From Rhizobium sp. BK602 (GTDB lineage Bacteria; Pseudomonadota; Alphaproteobacteria; Rhizobiales; Rhizobiaceae): DNA of 64,000 nt. The notes below the pieces were generated by a model. That model saw nothing but the letters and a program-made list of their open reading frames with translations, was not told where the DNA came from and made no database searches. Location of the stretch: positions 124,001-188,000 of the forward strand of contig NZ_JACIBC010000003.1 of the NCBI RefSeq assembly GCF_014195095.1. Direction: 5' to 3'. The translations under genes were made by a program, and so were the position numbers. Of the stretch, positions 17,271 to 26,612 are shown piece after piece; the first letter of the stretch is position 1; each line of letters begins with the position of its first letter.

Positions 17271-18443
17271 ATGCAGCTAAAAGTTGGGATTTTTTTTGTT
17301 CTCGCATGCTTTTTGACAGGCTGCGCGTTACCTGAGTCTGGTCCAAAGACCGCACGGGTTCTGGAGGAGGCGTCCAAACAGGCCGCCCCCCCATTTGCAT
17401 TGATCGACGTCACGTCGCAGTCGATGGTCAGAAATATGGAACGGCCGCGGCCAAGCCTCGCCGGCTATTTTGGGCAAGGGCCGCGCGATCCTGGTTTGCG
17501 AATCGCCGTGGGAGACGTGGTCTCGGTTAGTCTCTGGGAGGCGCCGCCAGGCAGCCTGTTCGGGACGGCTGCCAGCGTTTCCGGCCAACAACAGGCGACC
17601 GGAAGTTCGGTGACCATTCCGCCTCAAGTCGTCAGCAGCGACAAGACGATCGGCATTCCCTATGTGGGCCGCATCAATGCGGTCGGTCGCACGCCGGCGC
17701 AGGTGGAAAGCCTGGTGGTTGCCGCACTGGCCGGAAAGGCGGTGCAGCCGCAGGCGCTGGTGACCGTGCAACAGAGCACGGCCAACACCGTGACGGTGAC
17801 CGGTGAAGTGGCTGGCGGCGCGCGGGTGACGCTGTCGCCGGCGGGCGACCGTATATTGGATGTGATCGCAATGGCGGGTGGCTTGCGTGCCGGCGTCAAC
17901 GAGAGCGTCGTCTATTTGACGCGCAAGGGCGCGACGATGGCGATGCCCTTCGACGCGATCGTGCAGTCGCCGCGCGACAATATCAGACTGCGTCCGGAGG
18001 ACGTCGTGACGGTGGTGCGCGAACCGAAGACCTATACGATCCTTGGTGCTACGGGCCAGAATGGCGAAGTGGCCTTCAGTTCCCAGCGCGTCACCATGTC
18101 GAACGCCGTGGCGCGCGCAGGAGGGTTGCTGGACAGCCGCGCCGATGTGGCCGGTGTGTTCCTGCTGCGTTACGAGCCGCTCGACATCGCGCGGCGCATC
18201 CTACCGCCGAGCAATCCGCTTCTGCGTAGGGGAGGCGCGGTTCCGCTCGTCTATCGCTTCAATCTGAAGAATGCGTCGACATTGCTGGTCATGCAGAATT
18301 TCGAGATTCAGCCGCGCGACGTCATCTACGTTTCCAACGCCAACTCGGTCGACCTGCAGAAGTTCATGGGCATATTCCAGGGTATCAGTTCGCCGGCGCT
18401 GTCGGCCACGTCGATTGGCATAAGCGCAGCCGCAGTGAATTGA
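17271..18443 (+). CDS. kpsD: KpsD/Wza-like polysaccharide export outer-membrane lipoprotein
   Basis: This encodes 390 residues of the outer-membrane polysaccharide export (OPX) family. A lipoprotein signal is present: hydrophobic VGIFFVLACF then lipobox L-T-G-C with the lipidated Cys at residue 18. A Poly_export domain follows (LRIAVGDVVSVSLWE), then SLBB-type repeats (VTVTGEVAGG ... ILDVIAMAGG, and YTILGATGQNGEVAF). The ATG at 17271 has AGGA upstream and gives the proper signal; a TTG at 17250 would add seven residues that disturb it. It should form the outer-membrane exit for the capsule with the KpsE proteins. Confidence 0.9.
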   Translation: MQLKVGIFFVLACFLTGCALPESGPKTARVLEEASKQAAPPFALIDVTSQSMVRNMERPRPSLAGYFGQGPRDPGLRIAVGDVVSVSLWEAPPGSLFGTAASVSGQQQATGSSVTIPPQVVSSDKTIGIPYVGRINAVGRTPAQVESLVVAALAGKAVQPQALVTVQQSTANTVTVTGEVAGGARVTLSPAGDRILDVIAMAGGLRAGVNESVVYLTRKGATMAMPFDAIVQSPRDNIRLRPEDVVTVVREPKTYTILGATGQNGEVAFSSQRVTMSNAVARAGGLLDSRADVAGVFLLRYEPLDIARRILPPSNPLLRRGGAVPLVYRFNLKNASTLLVMQNFEIQPRDVIYVSNANSVDLQKFMGIFQGISSPALSATSIGISAAAVN

Positions 18444-18515
18444 TGAAGACGCGTGGTATTCGGTTCGCGCATGAAGGAGGTAAAATGCGTGTAGGAGCGG
18501 AAAGGGGCTATCGGT

Positions 18516-19430
18516 ATGATGTTAGGCTTGCAGACTGCTCTGCGTGCAAATCGATTGTGGAGAGCTGATATGGGTTCGACACAGCTCCTTCATCTCCATG
18601 AACTCATGGCGTTTGATCGGCACCAAGCCGAGGCTGCGATCATGGAGCGCGTGACCAGCGCCTATCTTGGCGATCATACGGCTTTGGTGCGCGCACTTGG
18701 CCGCTACAAGCTATATATCGATACGCGAGACAGGGGCTTTGGCTCGCACCTCATTCTCGATGGCTTCTGGGAAATCTGGCTTACGCTGTTTTGCGCCCGC
18801 AATGTCAAGCGTGGCATGACCGTCGTCGATGTCGGTGCCAATTTCGGATATTATTCCGTGCTTTTGGCCGAGCTTGCCGGAGATGACGGTCATCTGATCG
18901 CAGTCGAACCCAACCCTCATGCGGTGGACTTCCTGCGCCGCAGCGTCGATCTCAACGGTTTTTCCAGACGAGCGCGGATCGAGAGTGTTGCGGTGGGCGC
19001 CGCCGACGGCGAGGCGTCACTCTATATTCCCCATAGCGAGCCGAAGAACGCATCGATCGTGTCCGATGCGTTCACTCCGCGCGCCGAAAACGGCAGGGTG
19101 GTCAAGGTTCCGGTCACGACGCTCGACCGGTTGTGCAATGCCTCCGAGCGGGTCGATTTCATCAAGATCGATGCCGAGGGGGCGGAGGAAGCCATAGTCG
19201 AGGGAATGCGTGAGACGATCGACCGCCACCGACCGATCATCGTCGTCGAATTCAATGCCGGCCGCTATGCCGACGCCGGCGGATTTCTCGATCGGTTGGC
19301 CGCCATTTATGGCTCGATCCGACGGCTCGATTTCAGCGGCGAGTCGCTGCCCGTGTCGCGGGAAGAATTGCTGAGCGTGCATGGGGGTGACGATTCACTT
19401 CTTGTCCTGTCCCGCGACAAGCCGGCTTGA
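18516..19430 (+). CDS. FkbM-family methyltransferase
   Basis: This encodes 304 residues. The SAM-binding motif MTVVDVGANFGYYSV is at 101-115, followed by AVEPNPHAVDFLRR and the FkbM signature FIKIDAEGAE near 213-222. It lacks the DUF4214-like module of the other FkbM protein at 7134-8324, and the two are only distantly alike. It lies 72 bp after the kpsD-like gene and 46 bp before a glycosyltransferase, so it is probably in one operon and methylates a capsule sugar or terminal residue. Confidence 0.85.
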   Translation: MMLGLQTALRANRLWRADMGSTQLLHLHELMAFDRHQAEAAIMERVTSAYLGDHTALVRALGRYKLYIDTRDRGFGSHLILDGFWEIWLTLFCARNVKRGMTVVDVGANFGYYSVLLAELAGDDGHLIAVEPNPHAVDFLRRSVDLNGFSRRARIESVAVGAADGEASLYIPHSEPKNASIVSDAFTPRAENGRVVKVPVTTLDRLCNASERVDFIKIDAEGAEEAIVEGMRETIDRHRPIIVVEFNAGRYADAGGFLDRLAAIYGSIRRLDFSGESLPVSREELLSVHGGDDSLLVLSRDKPA

Positions 19431-19476
19431 ACCCGAGGTCGTAGTCCAGATCAGTCAAGAGTAAAGGGAGACGAGA

Positions 19477-20802
19477 GTGGGACAGACGATTCTTTATGAC
19501 GGTCTCAATCTTTCCCTGAAGAAGGGCACGGGTGTCGCGACCTACACCCGAAGCCTCATGTCGACCGCGCGCGCACTCGGCTATCAGACCGGCGTCGTGC
19601 ATGGCATTCAGGGAAATATTCCGCGTGATCCGATGCTGCGCGAAGTCGTGCTGTTCGATGACAGCAGCGAACGTGCGACGGGGCCGTTATTCATGGCGCG
19701 CCGCTGGTTGCGCCGTCGCCTCGCCGCTCCCTTCGGCGTGAAACCCGTTCCCATTCCGCTGAACGGCACCGTCATCTTGAAATCGCTGCAGGCGCAGCTT
19801 GGCGAATCCGGGTTGCTTTACGCATCGAACGACCTGTTCAATCTCGCCCGCCACCATTTCAAACGCTATGGCAGCAATCTCTCGTTAAGCTTTGAAAATC
19901 AACCGGATCTCCTGCACTGCACCTATCCGATGCCTCTGGCGGCGAAGAAAGCGCAGAACATTTACACGATCCATGATCTCGTGCCGCTGCGCCTGCCTTA
20001 TCTGACCGAGGACGACAAGCGCTATTACTACAAGATGCTGCGGTCCCTGGCGCGCCGGGCGGATCACATCATCACGGTCTCCGAAACCTCCCGCGCCGAC
20101 ATCATCAAGGTGCTGGGTGTGGATGAGAAGCGCGTGAGCAACACCTATCAGGCGGTTCATGTACCGGATAAATTGCGGGAGAAACCGCCGGAAGTCGTCG
20201 CCGATGAGATTGCTGGCATCTTCCATCTCGACTGGAAAGGCTATTTCCTGTTCTTCGGCGCCTTCGAGCCGAAGAAGAATATCTCGCGCCTGGTCGAGGC
20301 CTATCTTGCGAGCAAAGTGGATCTGCCGCTGATCATCGTCGGCGCGCCGGGCTGGAAAGGCAGCGAGACACAGCAATTGATCGATGACGAACGCTTTCGT
20401 TTCTTTCGGCGCGCCGAGGACCGCATCCTTCCGCAGCGTCAGATCCAGCGTTTCGATTTTGTCTCCTACCCCTTGCTCATCAGCCTGATCAGGGGCGCGC
20501 GGGCGGTGCTGTTTCCTTCGCTCTACGAGGGCTTCGGATTGCCGGTGCTGGAATCCATGCAATTGGGAACTCCGGTTCTCAGTTCGACCGAAGGATCCAT
20601 TCCCGAGATCGCCGGCGAGGCGGCTTTGCTTGTCGATCCCTACAATACGGACGAAATGCGCAAGGCGATCTCGAGCCTTGCTCAGGACGAAGGGCTTTGC
20701 GCGCATCTGGCTGAGGTGGGGCCGAAACAGGCGGACCGTTTTTCCACCGACCGGTATCACCAGAGGGTCGGCGAGCTCTATGATACTGTCTTTCACGGAT
20801 AG
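19477..20802 (+). CDS. GT4-family glycosyltransferase
   Basis: This encodes 441 residues from a GTG preceded by AGGGAG. The GT-B retaining glycosyltransferase motifs are GTGVATYTRSL near the N terminus (donor/acceptor loop), FFGAFEPKKNI near 263, IIVGAPGW and FPSLYEGFGLPVLESM near 345-360 with the E-x7-E pair. It resembles mannosyl- or rhamnosyl-transferases of O-antigen and capsule clusters. It lies between the FkbM gene and an unrecognised gene 18 bp downstream. Confidence 0.87.
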   Translation: MGQTILYDGLNLSLKKGTGVATYTRSLMSTARALGYQTGVVHGIQGNIPRDPMLREVVLFDDSSERATGPLFMARRWLRRRLAAPFGVKPVPIPLNGTVILKSLQAQLGESGLLYASNDLFNLARHHFKRYGSNLSLSFENQPDLLHCTYPMPLAAKKAQNIYTIHDLVPLRLPYLTEDDKRYYYKMLRSLARRADHIITVSETSRADIIKVLGVDEKRVSNTYQAVHVPDKLREKPPEVVADEIAGIFHLDWKGYFLFFGAFEPKKNISRLVEAYLASKVDLPLIIVGAPGWKGSETQQLIDDERFRFFRRAEDRILPQRQIQRFDFVSYPLLISLIRGARAVLFPSLYEGFGLPVLESMQLGTPVLSSTEGSIPEIAGEAALLVDPYNTDEMRKAISSLAQDEGLCAHLAEVGPKQADRFSTDRYHQRVGELYDTVFHG

Positions 20803-20820
20803 ATCGGGGAGGCTTCTATC

Positions 20821-21870
20821 ATGACGATCCTCTTTGCTTTCGGCATGCCCGGCGTGATGTCGTCCTGGGGCGTGGCCGCACTTCACGCGGCGGCGCGCGA
20901 GGCATTCGGCGACTACACCGTCATTTCGACCGATACGATCGAGGAGCTGAGGACGCATGTGCAAAACAGGACGAAAGCGCATGCCGTTTTCGTCTCCCAG
21001 TTCCCGGAGGCGAGGCTGACGGAGCTGATCCTGCGCGTGAACTTGCCCTTCATACTCTTCCTCGAAAACCCGGTGGACGCGGTTTCCTATCTGGCGCGCA
21101 GTACCGAGCAGGAGGACCTCGCACTGGTGCGAGCCGTTTCAGCGAGCCTTGCCTGTCTCGAACCCTTTGCCCATGCCCCTTCGGCGCTGATCATGCGCCG
21201 CAACGATGCCGGCGAAGGAAGCGGCATTGATGCGTTGCTGAAGAGAATTGACGAGCATTTCAATATCGATCTGACCGTCGACCAGATAACCAACGCCATG
21301 CAGCATGTCGGCATGACGGTATCCGAGGAAAAGCTGCTGGCGCCAAAGCTGGAAGAGGCTGCCGCGGCCGTGATTGCCGGATATGCGCCGCCCCAGGAAG
21401 ACGGAAGCGAATTGAGCGAGGCTCTGCATGAGACGATCAGGAAGGTGCTTCTTCCCTTCGAGATCGGACGTGCCGACGCTGCAAGACACGCTGTCTCCTG
21501 GCCCCGCGGCACATTCCTTTCCGGCGACAAGCCCGGGGAGAGCCTGGATAATTCCATCGATCTGACCGGCGGCGCACGCTGCCTCGTCTATGGGCCCTAT
21601 TTTCATCTTCCGCCCGGCCACTGGAATGCGCGGCTGTTCTTCGACATCGACGAGGACTGCTACGGTCAGATCTTCACCATAGAAATTCACTCCGCCGATT
21701 TGCTTGGCAAGCTCAGGGTCTGCCCGGAGGGGACAGGTTCCTTCGAGGCGACGGTTCCAATCGAAATCGTCGATCCGCGCAATCCGATCGAGATTCGTCT
21801 GCTGATGGATACAGGCGCCATCGAGGGGCGCTTGTCGGGCTGGGGCGTCGAATGGCAGCGCGCGGCATAG
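20821..21870 (+). CDS. Unrecognised capsule-island protein
   Basis: This encodes 349 residues with no family that I recognise. The first 100 residues look like a Rossmann-type alpha/beta domain (MTILFAFGMPGVMSSWG, HAVFVSQFP, FILFLENP), as in the N-terminal half of a GT-B enzyme. The middle is helical and acidic. The last 130 residues (from YGPYFHLPPGHW, near 259) look like a beta-sandwich, reminiscent of carbohydrate-binding jelly rolls. No signal peptide or membrane segment is seen. It closes the plus-strand capsule operon before a terminator and so is probably involved in polysaccharide modification or chain-length sensing, which is inference. Confidence 0.7.
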   Translation: MTILFAFGMPGVMSSWGVAALHAAAREAFGDYTVISTDTIEELRTHVQNRTKAHAVFVSQFPEARLTELILRVNLPFILFLENPVDAVSYLARSTEQEDLALVRAVSASLACLEPFAHAPSALIMRRNDAGEGSGIDALLKRIDEHFNIDLTVDQITNAMQHVGMTVSEEKLLAPKLEEAAAAVIAGYAPPQEDGSELSEALHETIRKVLLPFEIGRADAARHAVSWPRGTFLSGDKPGESLDNSIDLTGGARCLVYGPYFHLPPGHWNARLFFDIDEDCYGQIFTIEIHSADLLGKLRVCPEGTGSFEATVPIEIVDPRNPIEIRLLMDTGAIEGRLSGWGVEWQRAA

Positions 21871-21888
21871 CCGAACATCCATTCCCTT

Positions 21889-21914
21889 GGCGCGGATCGC
21901 GCCTGTTTCTTTGC
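21889..21914 (+). terminator. Terminator after the capsule operon
   Basis: GGCGCG-GAT-CGCGCC (21889-21903) is followed by TGTTTCTTTG, 18 bp after the last capsule gene. The short GC-rich stem plus T-rich tail fits a Rho-independent terminator. Confidence 0.65.
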
Positions 21915-22006
21915 TCAATATTTCTCCGGGTCCGGAATTTTGTAAATCAATGTTTCCCGCCGGAAAAATTGCGCGCTTAGCCCGCGAAAAGCCTTCTTTT
22001 GGAAAG

Positions 22007-22023
22007 GACTTTGTATAAAAGTC
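22007..22023 (+). promoter_or_regulatory. Candidate promoter/operator of the two-component operon
   Basis: GACTTT-GTATA-AAAGTC is an inverted repeat overlapping an extended -10 (TG-TATAAA, 22014-22019), 20 bases before the response-regulator start. Autoregulation by the OmpR-type regulator is plausible but not shown. Confidence 0.4.
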
Positions 22024-22043
22024 TAGAAAATGGAAGGAAGTTC

Positions 22044-22775
22044 ATGAGTTTTACCACCGCGTCCGATATTTTGATCGTCGATGACGATCACGAAATTCGT
22101 GCGCTCCTCAGCCGATACCTCGAGGAGCAGGGTTTTCGTGTCTCGACGGCAAGCGACCTGCGCGGTTGCAACGATGCCCTCAACCGGCGCACGCCCGATC
22201 TTCTTGTCCTCGACGTCATGCTGCCCGACGGCTCGGGCCTGGATCTGTGCCGCGATCTCAGAAACCGTCGCCCGCGCGTTCCCGTCATTCTGCTGACCGC
22301 GCTGAAGGAGGATATCGACCGGATTCTCGGACTTGAGATCGGGGCGGACGACTATCTGGGCAAGCCGTTCAACCCGAGAGAGCTGGCGGCGCGCATTCGA
22401 GCCGTTCTTCGCCGGGTAAACGAGGATTCATCGCCGGAGCCCGAGCAGCGGCGTTTTCTGTTCGCCGATATGACGCTTGATCCGCAGCTTCGCCGCGTCA
22501 CCAGGGATGACGGCGAGATCATTGCGCTGACGGGCGCTGAATTCGATTTGCTCAAGGCGTTTCTCGAGCGGGCGGGCCGGTTGCTCTCGCGTGACCAGTT
22601 GCTGGATTTGACCCAGGGCCGAGATCGCGATCCGGCGGACCGTTCGATCGACGTGTTGATGAGCCGGCTGCGCCGCAAGCTGGGGGAGACGGCCGAAGAT
22701 CCGATCTTCCGAACGATCCGCAACAGTGGATATCAGCTTGTCGTTCCGGTCACCGCCGTTAAGGGCGATCCATGA
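22044..22775 (+). CDS. OmpR/PhoB-family response regulator
   Basis: This encodes 243 residues. The receiver domain has the acidic pocket D13-D14-D15, phospho-acceptor D57 (LLVLDVMLPDGSG) and the conserved Lys in YLGKPF. The C-terminal winged helix (about 135-235) has LTGAEFDLLKAF and VDVLMSRLRRKL-type recognition (here IDVLMSRLRRKL). The ATG at 22044 follows AAGGAAG at ideal spacing; an earlier in-frame start at 21999 is not supported. The stop overlaps the kinase start (ATGA). Confidence 0.93.
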   Translation: MSFTTASDILIVDDDHEIRALLSRYLEEQGFRVSTASDLRGCNDALNRRTPDLLVLDVMLPDGSGLDLCRDLRNRRPRVPVILLTALKEDIDRILGLEIGADDYLGKPFNPRELAARIRAVLRRVNEDSSPEPEQRRFLFADMTLDPQLRRVTRDDGEIIALTGAEFDLLKAFLERAGRLLSRDQLLDLTQGRDRDPADRSIDVLMSRLRRKLGETAEDPIFRTIRNSGYQLVVPVTAVKGDP

Positions 22776-24037
22776 AATCGCTGGGCGCACGTCTGGCGCT
22801 GCTTTTGCTGACCGCCATCGTCTTGGTCGTCATCACCTCGTCTTTCGCGGCGAGCCTGGTGATGCGAGGGCCGCGACCCGACATGGCGATGGAGCCGGTG
22901 GCGCGCCAGCTGTCCATGTTGGCGACCTTTGCGGAAAAGGACAGAGATGCGGCGATCGCCAGCGGCCTGGATATTATCGCCATGCCAGTGGCCGGCCCAA
23001 GCGACGAGCATCTTTCCGGAGTTTTGATGGATGCACTGAAACGTGTCTCCGAGGCGCGCCAGGCGATGATTTCGCGTCCGCCGACCGGAGAGGCGATCGC
23101 CTCCCTCCGGCTCTCCGACGGCAAGTGGATGGTCATGCGGATGCCGGAATTCGGCCCGCCGCCCGGGGGATGGAGGATCCTCATGGGCTGGCTGGGCCTT
23201 ATCATCATCGGCAGCGTGCTGGTCTCCATATTTGCCGCCTCGAAGATCATGATGCCGCTGCGCATGCTGGAGCGGGCCGTGGCGGAGATCCGGCCGGACG
23301 GGACCCTGCCGCATGTTCCGGAAACCGGGCCGGGCGAGATTCGCGCCACCGCCCAGGCGCTCAACGGGCTGTCAGCAAGGGTAAAGGCCGCAACGGAAAG
23401 CCGGATGCGGCTTGTGGCCGCCGCCGGGCACGATCTCCGAACGCCGATGACCCGCATGCGGCTGCGCGCCGAATTCATCAAGGATGACGAGGATCGGCTG
23501 AAATGGCTTGCCGATCTCGAGGAACTCGACAGAATCGCCGACAGCGCCATCGGATTGGTGCGCGAGGAGATCTCCACGGACGGCCTGCAATGCGTGCGGC
23601 TGGATACGATCGTTGCCGATATCGTGCGGGAACTCTCGGCAATCGGTATGAACGTCAGGAGTGACGAGCTGCAGGCGGCATCGATTTCGGCCGGCCCCCT
23701 GGCGGTGACGCGGGCATTGCGCAATCTTCTCATCAACGCGGCAACGCATGGGGAATCGGCGACCGTTTCCGTCGCCCGCTTCGGCGACCGCGCCGTCGTC
23801 AGAATTATCGATACCGGGCCGGGCATACCCGAGGAGCGGCTGAATCAGGTCTTCGAGCCCTTCTTCCGCATCGATATCGCCCGGCAACGGTCCTTTCCAG
23901 GCGCCGGCCTTGGAATGGCCATCGCCAAGGAAATCATTTCGAGGTTCGAAGGCGAAATCGTCGTGCGCAATCGTGAGCCACGGGGTCTGGAACAGCTGAT
24001 CACCTTCAAGAGCCCTGGCAGAGGTGCGGCCGCATGA
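22772..24037 (+). CDS. EnvZ-type sensor histidine kinase
   Basis: This encodes 421 residues. There are two membrane segments (about 8-30 and 139-157) around a short periplasmic domain of about 105 residues, then a HAMP-like linker (MMPLRMLERAVAEI), an H-box AAAGHDLRTPMTRMR with phospho-accepting H220, an N-box LRNLLINAATHG, and G boxes DTGPGIPEE and GAGLGMAIAK. The order and short sensor domain match EnvZ-like osmosensing or envelope kinases. It is coupled to the preceding regulator. The signal is unknown. Confidence 0.92.
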   Translation: MKSLGARLALLLLTAIVLVVITSSFAASLVMRGPRPDMAMEPVARQLSMLATFAEKDRDAAIASGLDIIAMPVAGPSDEHLSGVLMDALKRVSEARQAMISRPPTGEAIASLRLSDGKWMVMRMPEFGPPPGGWRILMGWLGLIIIGSVLVSIFAASKIMMPLRMLERAVAEIRPDGTLPHVPETGPGEIRATAQALNGLSARVKAATESRMRLVAAAGHDLRTPMTRMRLRAEFIKDDEDRLKWLADLEELDRIADSAIGLVREEISTDGLQCVRLDTIVADIVRELSAIGMNVRSDELQAASISAGPLAVTRALRNLLINAATHGESATVSVARFGDRAVVRIIDTGPGIPEERLNQVFEPFFRIDIARQRSFPGAGLGMAIAKEIISRFEGEIVVRNREPRGLEQLITFKSPGRGAAA

Positions 24038-24527
24038 GTTTTGTCGGCTAATGTCTTAGTTGATAGCCGTATATCGGCGGTCATACTGTTTCAATCTGAA
24101 CTATAATATTGCACTTTGCAGGATAATTCGCTTGCCGCAGGCAAGAGAAACTGCTTGAATTTGTTTTCCATAACAACTTTGCAATTCTTACTAAATATAT
24201 CTGGCAAAACGGCAATGTCGGGACAATAAATTTCTCGAAAATGCCTTCTTTCGGAAACATTCGGAAATATTTGAGCGGCCGGTTCATGTAGAATTGATCT
24301 CGGTCGCAAGCTTTGCTCGAGCAAGCTTTTGACCGCCCCCGCATACCGGCTTCGCCATGACGCCCCCCAACACGGATGGCGAAGCCGGATCATCCTCCCA
24401 AATCCGACTATATTTTCAGGCCGCAATTGCTGCTGCGTGTTTTCCTGTCTCGTGATAGCGAGGTCGGCGCCGGTGAAGCATCGATGGCCAGCGGTAGCGA
24501 TTTAGACACTTGTGGAGATCATTCTAG
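24038..24527. other. 490-bp intergenic region with palindromes
   Basis: No convincing gene is seen; frames of 87 and 111 codons on the minus strand show no features. It contains the inverted repeat CTTGCC-GCA-GGCAAG (24131-24145), an imperfect palindrome around TGCTCGAGCA near 24314, and a 13-bp perfect inverted repeat CCGGCTTCGCCAT / ATGGCGAAGCCGG (24346-24358 and 24376-24388, 17-base loop). The last is long enough to end transcripts from either side, although no T tract follows. Confidence 0.5.
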
Positions 24528-26042
24528 TCACGCCGGGTAATCGTCCGCGCCGAGTCCCACCTGCGCGAGATAGCCCTCCAATATCTCCAGCTTGCCAGTC
24601 GGCAAAATCGCGCCGATGTAGCCGTCCGGACGCACCAGCATCCAATCGCCGGCTGACAGGGCATAGGTATCGCGAAGGTGGCTACCATCGTCGATCATGT
24701 CTCCGTGCGGCCCGACGATATGAACACGCATGTTCGGACGAGGCGACGGCATGGAGCCGCGCCCGACTTCGTAGCCGACCAACGTCCAGTGCGTCCCTTT
24801 GAGCAAATCGAACAACCGTGTTGATTGACCGGCCGCGCCGCGGATTGGCGCATCGGGCGCGCGGTCGCCCGCAGATGGGCGGCCGATGCGCCGAGGCTGT
24901 TCCAACGCCAGCGAGGATCCGGGATAGCCGATATCCAGTTGATGCACTTCGCGGCCACGACGCATCTCGCCCTGCTTTTGAGCGTCGAGAAGTTTTGTCG
25001 CCAGGCCCAGCATCGCCGCGGCAACCGGCCGGCGCTCCTCCTCATAGCTGTCGAGGAGGGTATCGGGCGCTCCATTGGCGACGGCTGCGAGCTTCCAGCC
25101 CAGATTATAGGCGTCCTGCACGCTGGTATTGAGACCCTGGCCGCCGGTCGGCGGATGGATGTGCGCCGCGTCCCCGACGAGGAAGACACGGCCGATCCGG
25201 TATCGATCGGCCAGCCGCGCATTCATGGTGTAAGCCGATGACCAGGACACCGACTGGATATGAATATCGTCGCGGTTGGCGCGCGCCGCCACCATGGCCG
25301 CCAGCCCTTCGGCCGACAGGTCGATATCGCCATCAAGGGGAATCGGTCCCTGTATCTGGAACATTTCGGTCCCGGCGAGCGGGCAGAGGGAAATCTGCCG
25401 CGCCATGTCGCCATCGCTGAATCGGTGCCAGACATCACGCGTCAAGCCTGTGAGGACGACATCGGCCACGACGGCGCGAACGCCGAGCGTCTTGCCGGGA
25501 AAGTCGATACCGAGGGCATGGCGCACAAAGCTGCGGCCTCCATCTGCGCCGACAAGCCAGCGCACGCGGAGGGCTTCTTCGCCGCCGTTGCCGGCAAGAC
25601 GCGCCGTCACGCCGCCCGAATCCTGCTCGAACCCAACCAGTTCGCAGCCGAATTCCGGCCGATGGCCAAGTTCGAGCAGACGCTCGCGCATCACAGCCTC
25701 GGTCAGGAATTGCGGCAGCATCAGCGGCAACTGATAGGGCTCGGCTGAAGTCGTGTCCGCATGCTCCATGACTTCAGCGTCGGTGTAGCTGCCATGGTGA
25801 TCATATTTGCGCTCGGGCGGATAGGCTCCACCGGCAGCGACGATCCGGTCGAGAATGCCTAGATCCTCGAAGATCTCCTGGGTTCGTGGCTGAATGCCCT
25901 TGCCACGCGACCCATGAAATGGATGGGCCATCTTCTCGATCAGGCGGAAGGAAATCCCTCTTCGTGCCAGGTCGATCGCCAGAGCGAGCCCTGCCGCGCC
26001 GGCGCCGCAAATCAGCACGTCGGCTGCAAATTTCTCTGTCAT
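24528..26042 (-). CDS. FAD-dependent aromatic-ring monooxygenase (PheA/TfdB/MhpA class)
   Basis: This encodes 504 residues of the class A flavoprotein monooxygenases. The N-terminal dinucleotide fold has GAGAAGLALAIDLARRG at 13-29, a DG motif (GADGGRSFVRHALGIDF) lies near 160, and the FAD ribityl motif is VGDAAHIHPPTGGQGLN near 280. A C-terminal thioredoxin-like domain of about 110 residues is present, as in PheA/RdmE-type hydroxylases. The ATG at 26042 follows GGAG at 6 bases; upstream ATGs (26054, 26069) lie inside the operator. It is divergent from a MarR gene, which probably represses it until an aromatic substrate is present. Substrate is unknown. Confidence 0.88.
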   Translation of the reverse strand: MTEKFAADVLICGAGAAGLALAIDLARRGISFRLIEKMAHPFHGSRGKGIQPRTQEIFEDLGILDRIVAAGGAYPPERKYDHHGSYTDAEVMEHADTTSAEPYQLPLMLPQFLTEAVMRERLLELGHRPEFGCELVGFEQDSGGVTARLAGNGGEEALRVRWLVGADGGRSFVRHALGIDFPGKTLGVRAVVADVVLTGLTRDVWHRFSDGDMARQISLCPLAGTEMFQIQGPIPLDGDIDLSAEGLAAMVAARANRDDIHIQSVSWSSAYTMNARLADRYRIGRVFLVGDAAHIHPPTGGQGLNTSVQDAYNLGWKLAAVANGAPDTLLDSYEEERRPVAAAMLGLATKLLDAQKQGEMRRGREVHQLDIGYPGSSLALEQPRRIGRPSAGDRAPDAPIRGAAGQSTRLFDLLKGTHWTLVGYEVGRGSMPSPRPNMRVHIVGPHGDMIDDGSHLRDTYALSAGDWMLVRPDGYIGAILPTGKLEILEGYLAQVGLGADDYPA

Positions 26043-26052
26043 GTTCGTCTCC

Positions 26053-26073
26053 ATATGTGTAATATGCACATAT
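26053..26073. promoter_or_regulatory. MarR-type operator between monooxygenase and marR genes
   Basis: A perfect inverted repeat ATATGTG-N7-CACATAT lies in the 55-bp divergent gap, and a further CACATAT half-site occurs at 26117-26123 just inside the marR coding region. The dyad symmetry and placement fit the typical autoregulatory MarR operator. Confidence 0.7.
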
Positions 26074-26097
26074 TAAAATGGAGATGGCCTGACGTCA

Positions 26098-26583
26098 ATG
26101 AAAAAGGTGCAAAATACACATATCAGCAGACAGCTGCGCGAGCTCCATGGTGCGCTGCTCGAAATCGTTGGTGTCATGAACCGGCCGCAGCGAGACGAGG
26201 CGATGGTTCGCGAGGCGGGGATATCCCTCGACCGGGCGCTGTTCCCACTATTGGTCCTTGTTGAGCGTCTCGGTCCCATCGGTGTTGTCGAACTGGCCGA
26301 CCGTGTCGGGCGTGATTACACCACCGTCAGCCGCCAGGTTTCGAAGCTGGAAAGCCTCGGGTTGGTCGACCGGCAGGAAAGTGCCGTCGACCGCCGCATC
26401 CGCGAGGCTGTCATCACCGAGAAAGGCAAGGCGATGACCGATCGTGTCGACGAGGCGCGCGAGAGGATCGCATTGTCCATTTTCGCCACATGGGACGAAC
26501 GGGATGTCGAGGACCTCGTGCGGCTGATGCGCCGGTTTGCCGACGACATCAAGGGCGACACACCGGCTGATCCGATAGAATGA
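26098..26583 (+). CDS. MarR-family transcriptional regulator
   Basis: This encodes 161 residues with the MarR winged helix: VVELADRVGRDYTTVSRQVSKLESLGLVDR around 62-91 (recognition helix TTVSRQVSKLE), then the wing with DRRIREAVITEKGKA. It presumably senses a phenolic ligand and represses itself and the divergent FAD monooxygenase through the operator at 26053-26073. It converges on macB 30 bp downstream. Confidence 0.9.
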   Translation: MKKVQNTHISRQLRELHGALLEIVGVMNRPQRDEAMVREAGISLDRALFPLLVLVERLGPIGVVELADRVGRDYTTVSRQVSKLESLGLVDRQESAVDRRIREAVITEKGKAMTDRVDEARERIALSIFATWDERDVEDLVRLMRRFADDIKGDTPADPIE

Positions 26584-26612
26584 CGGCTTTGGCCGGACGC
26601 CTCGCGACAGGA

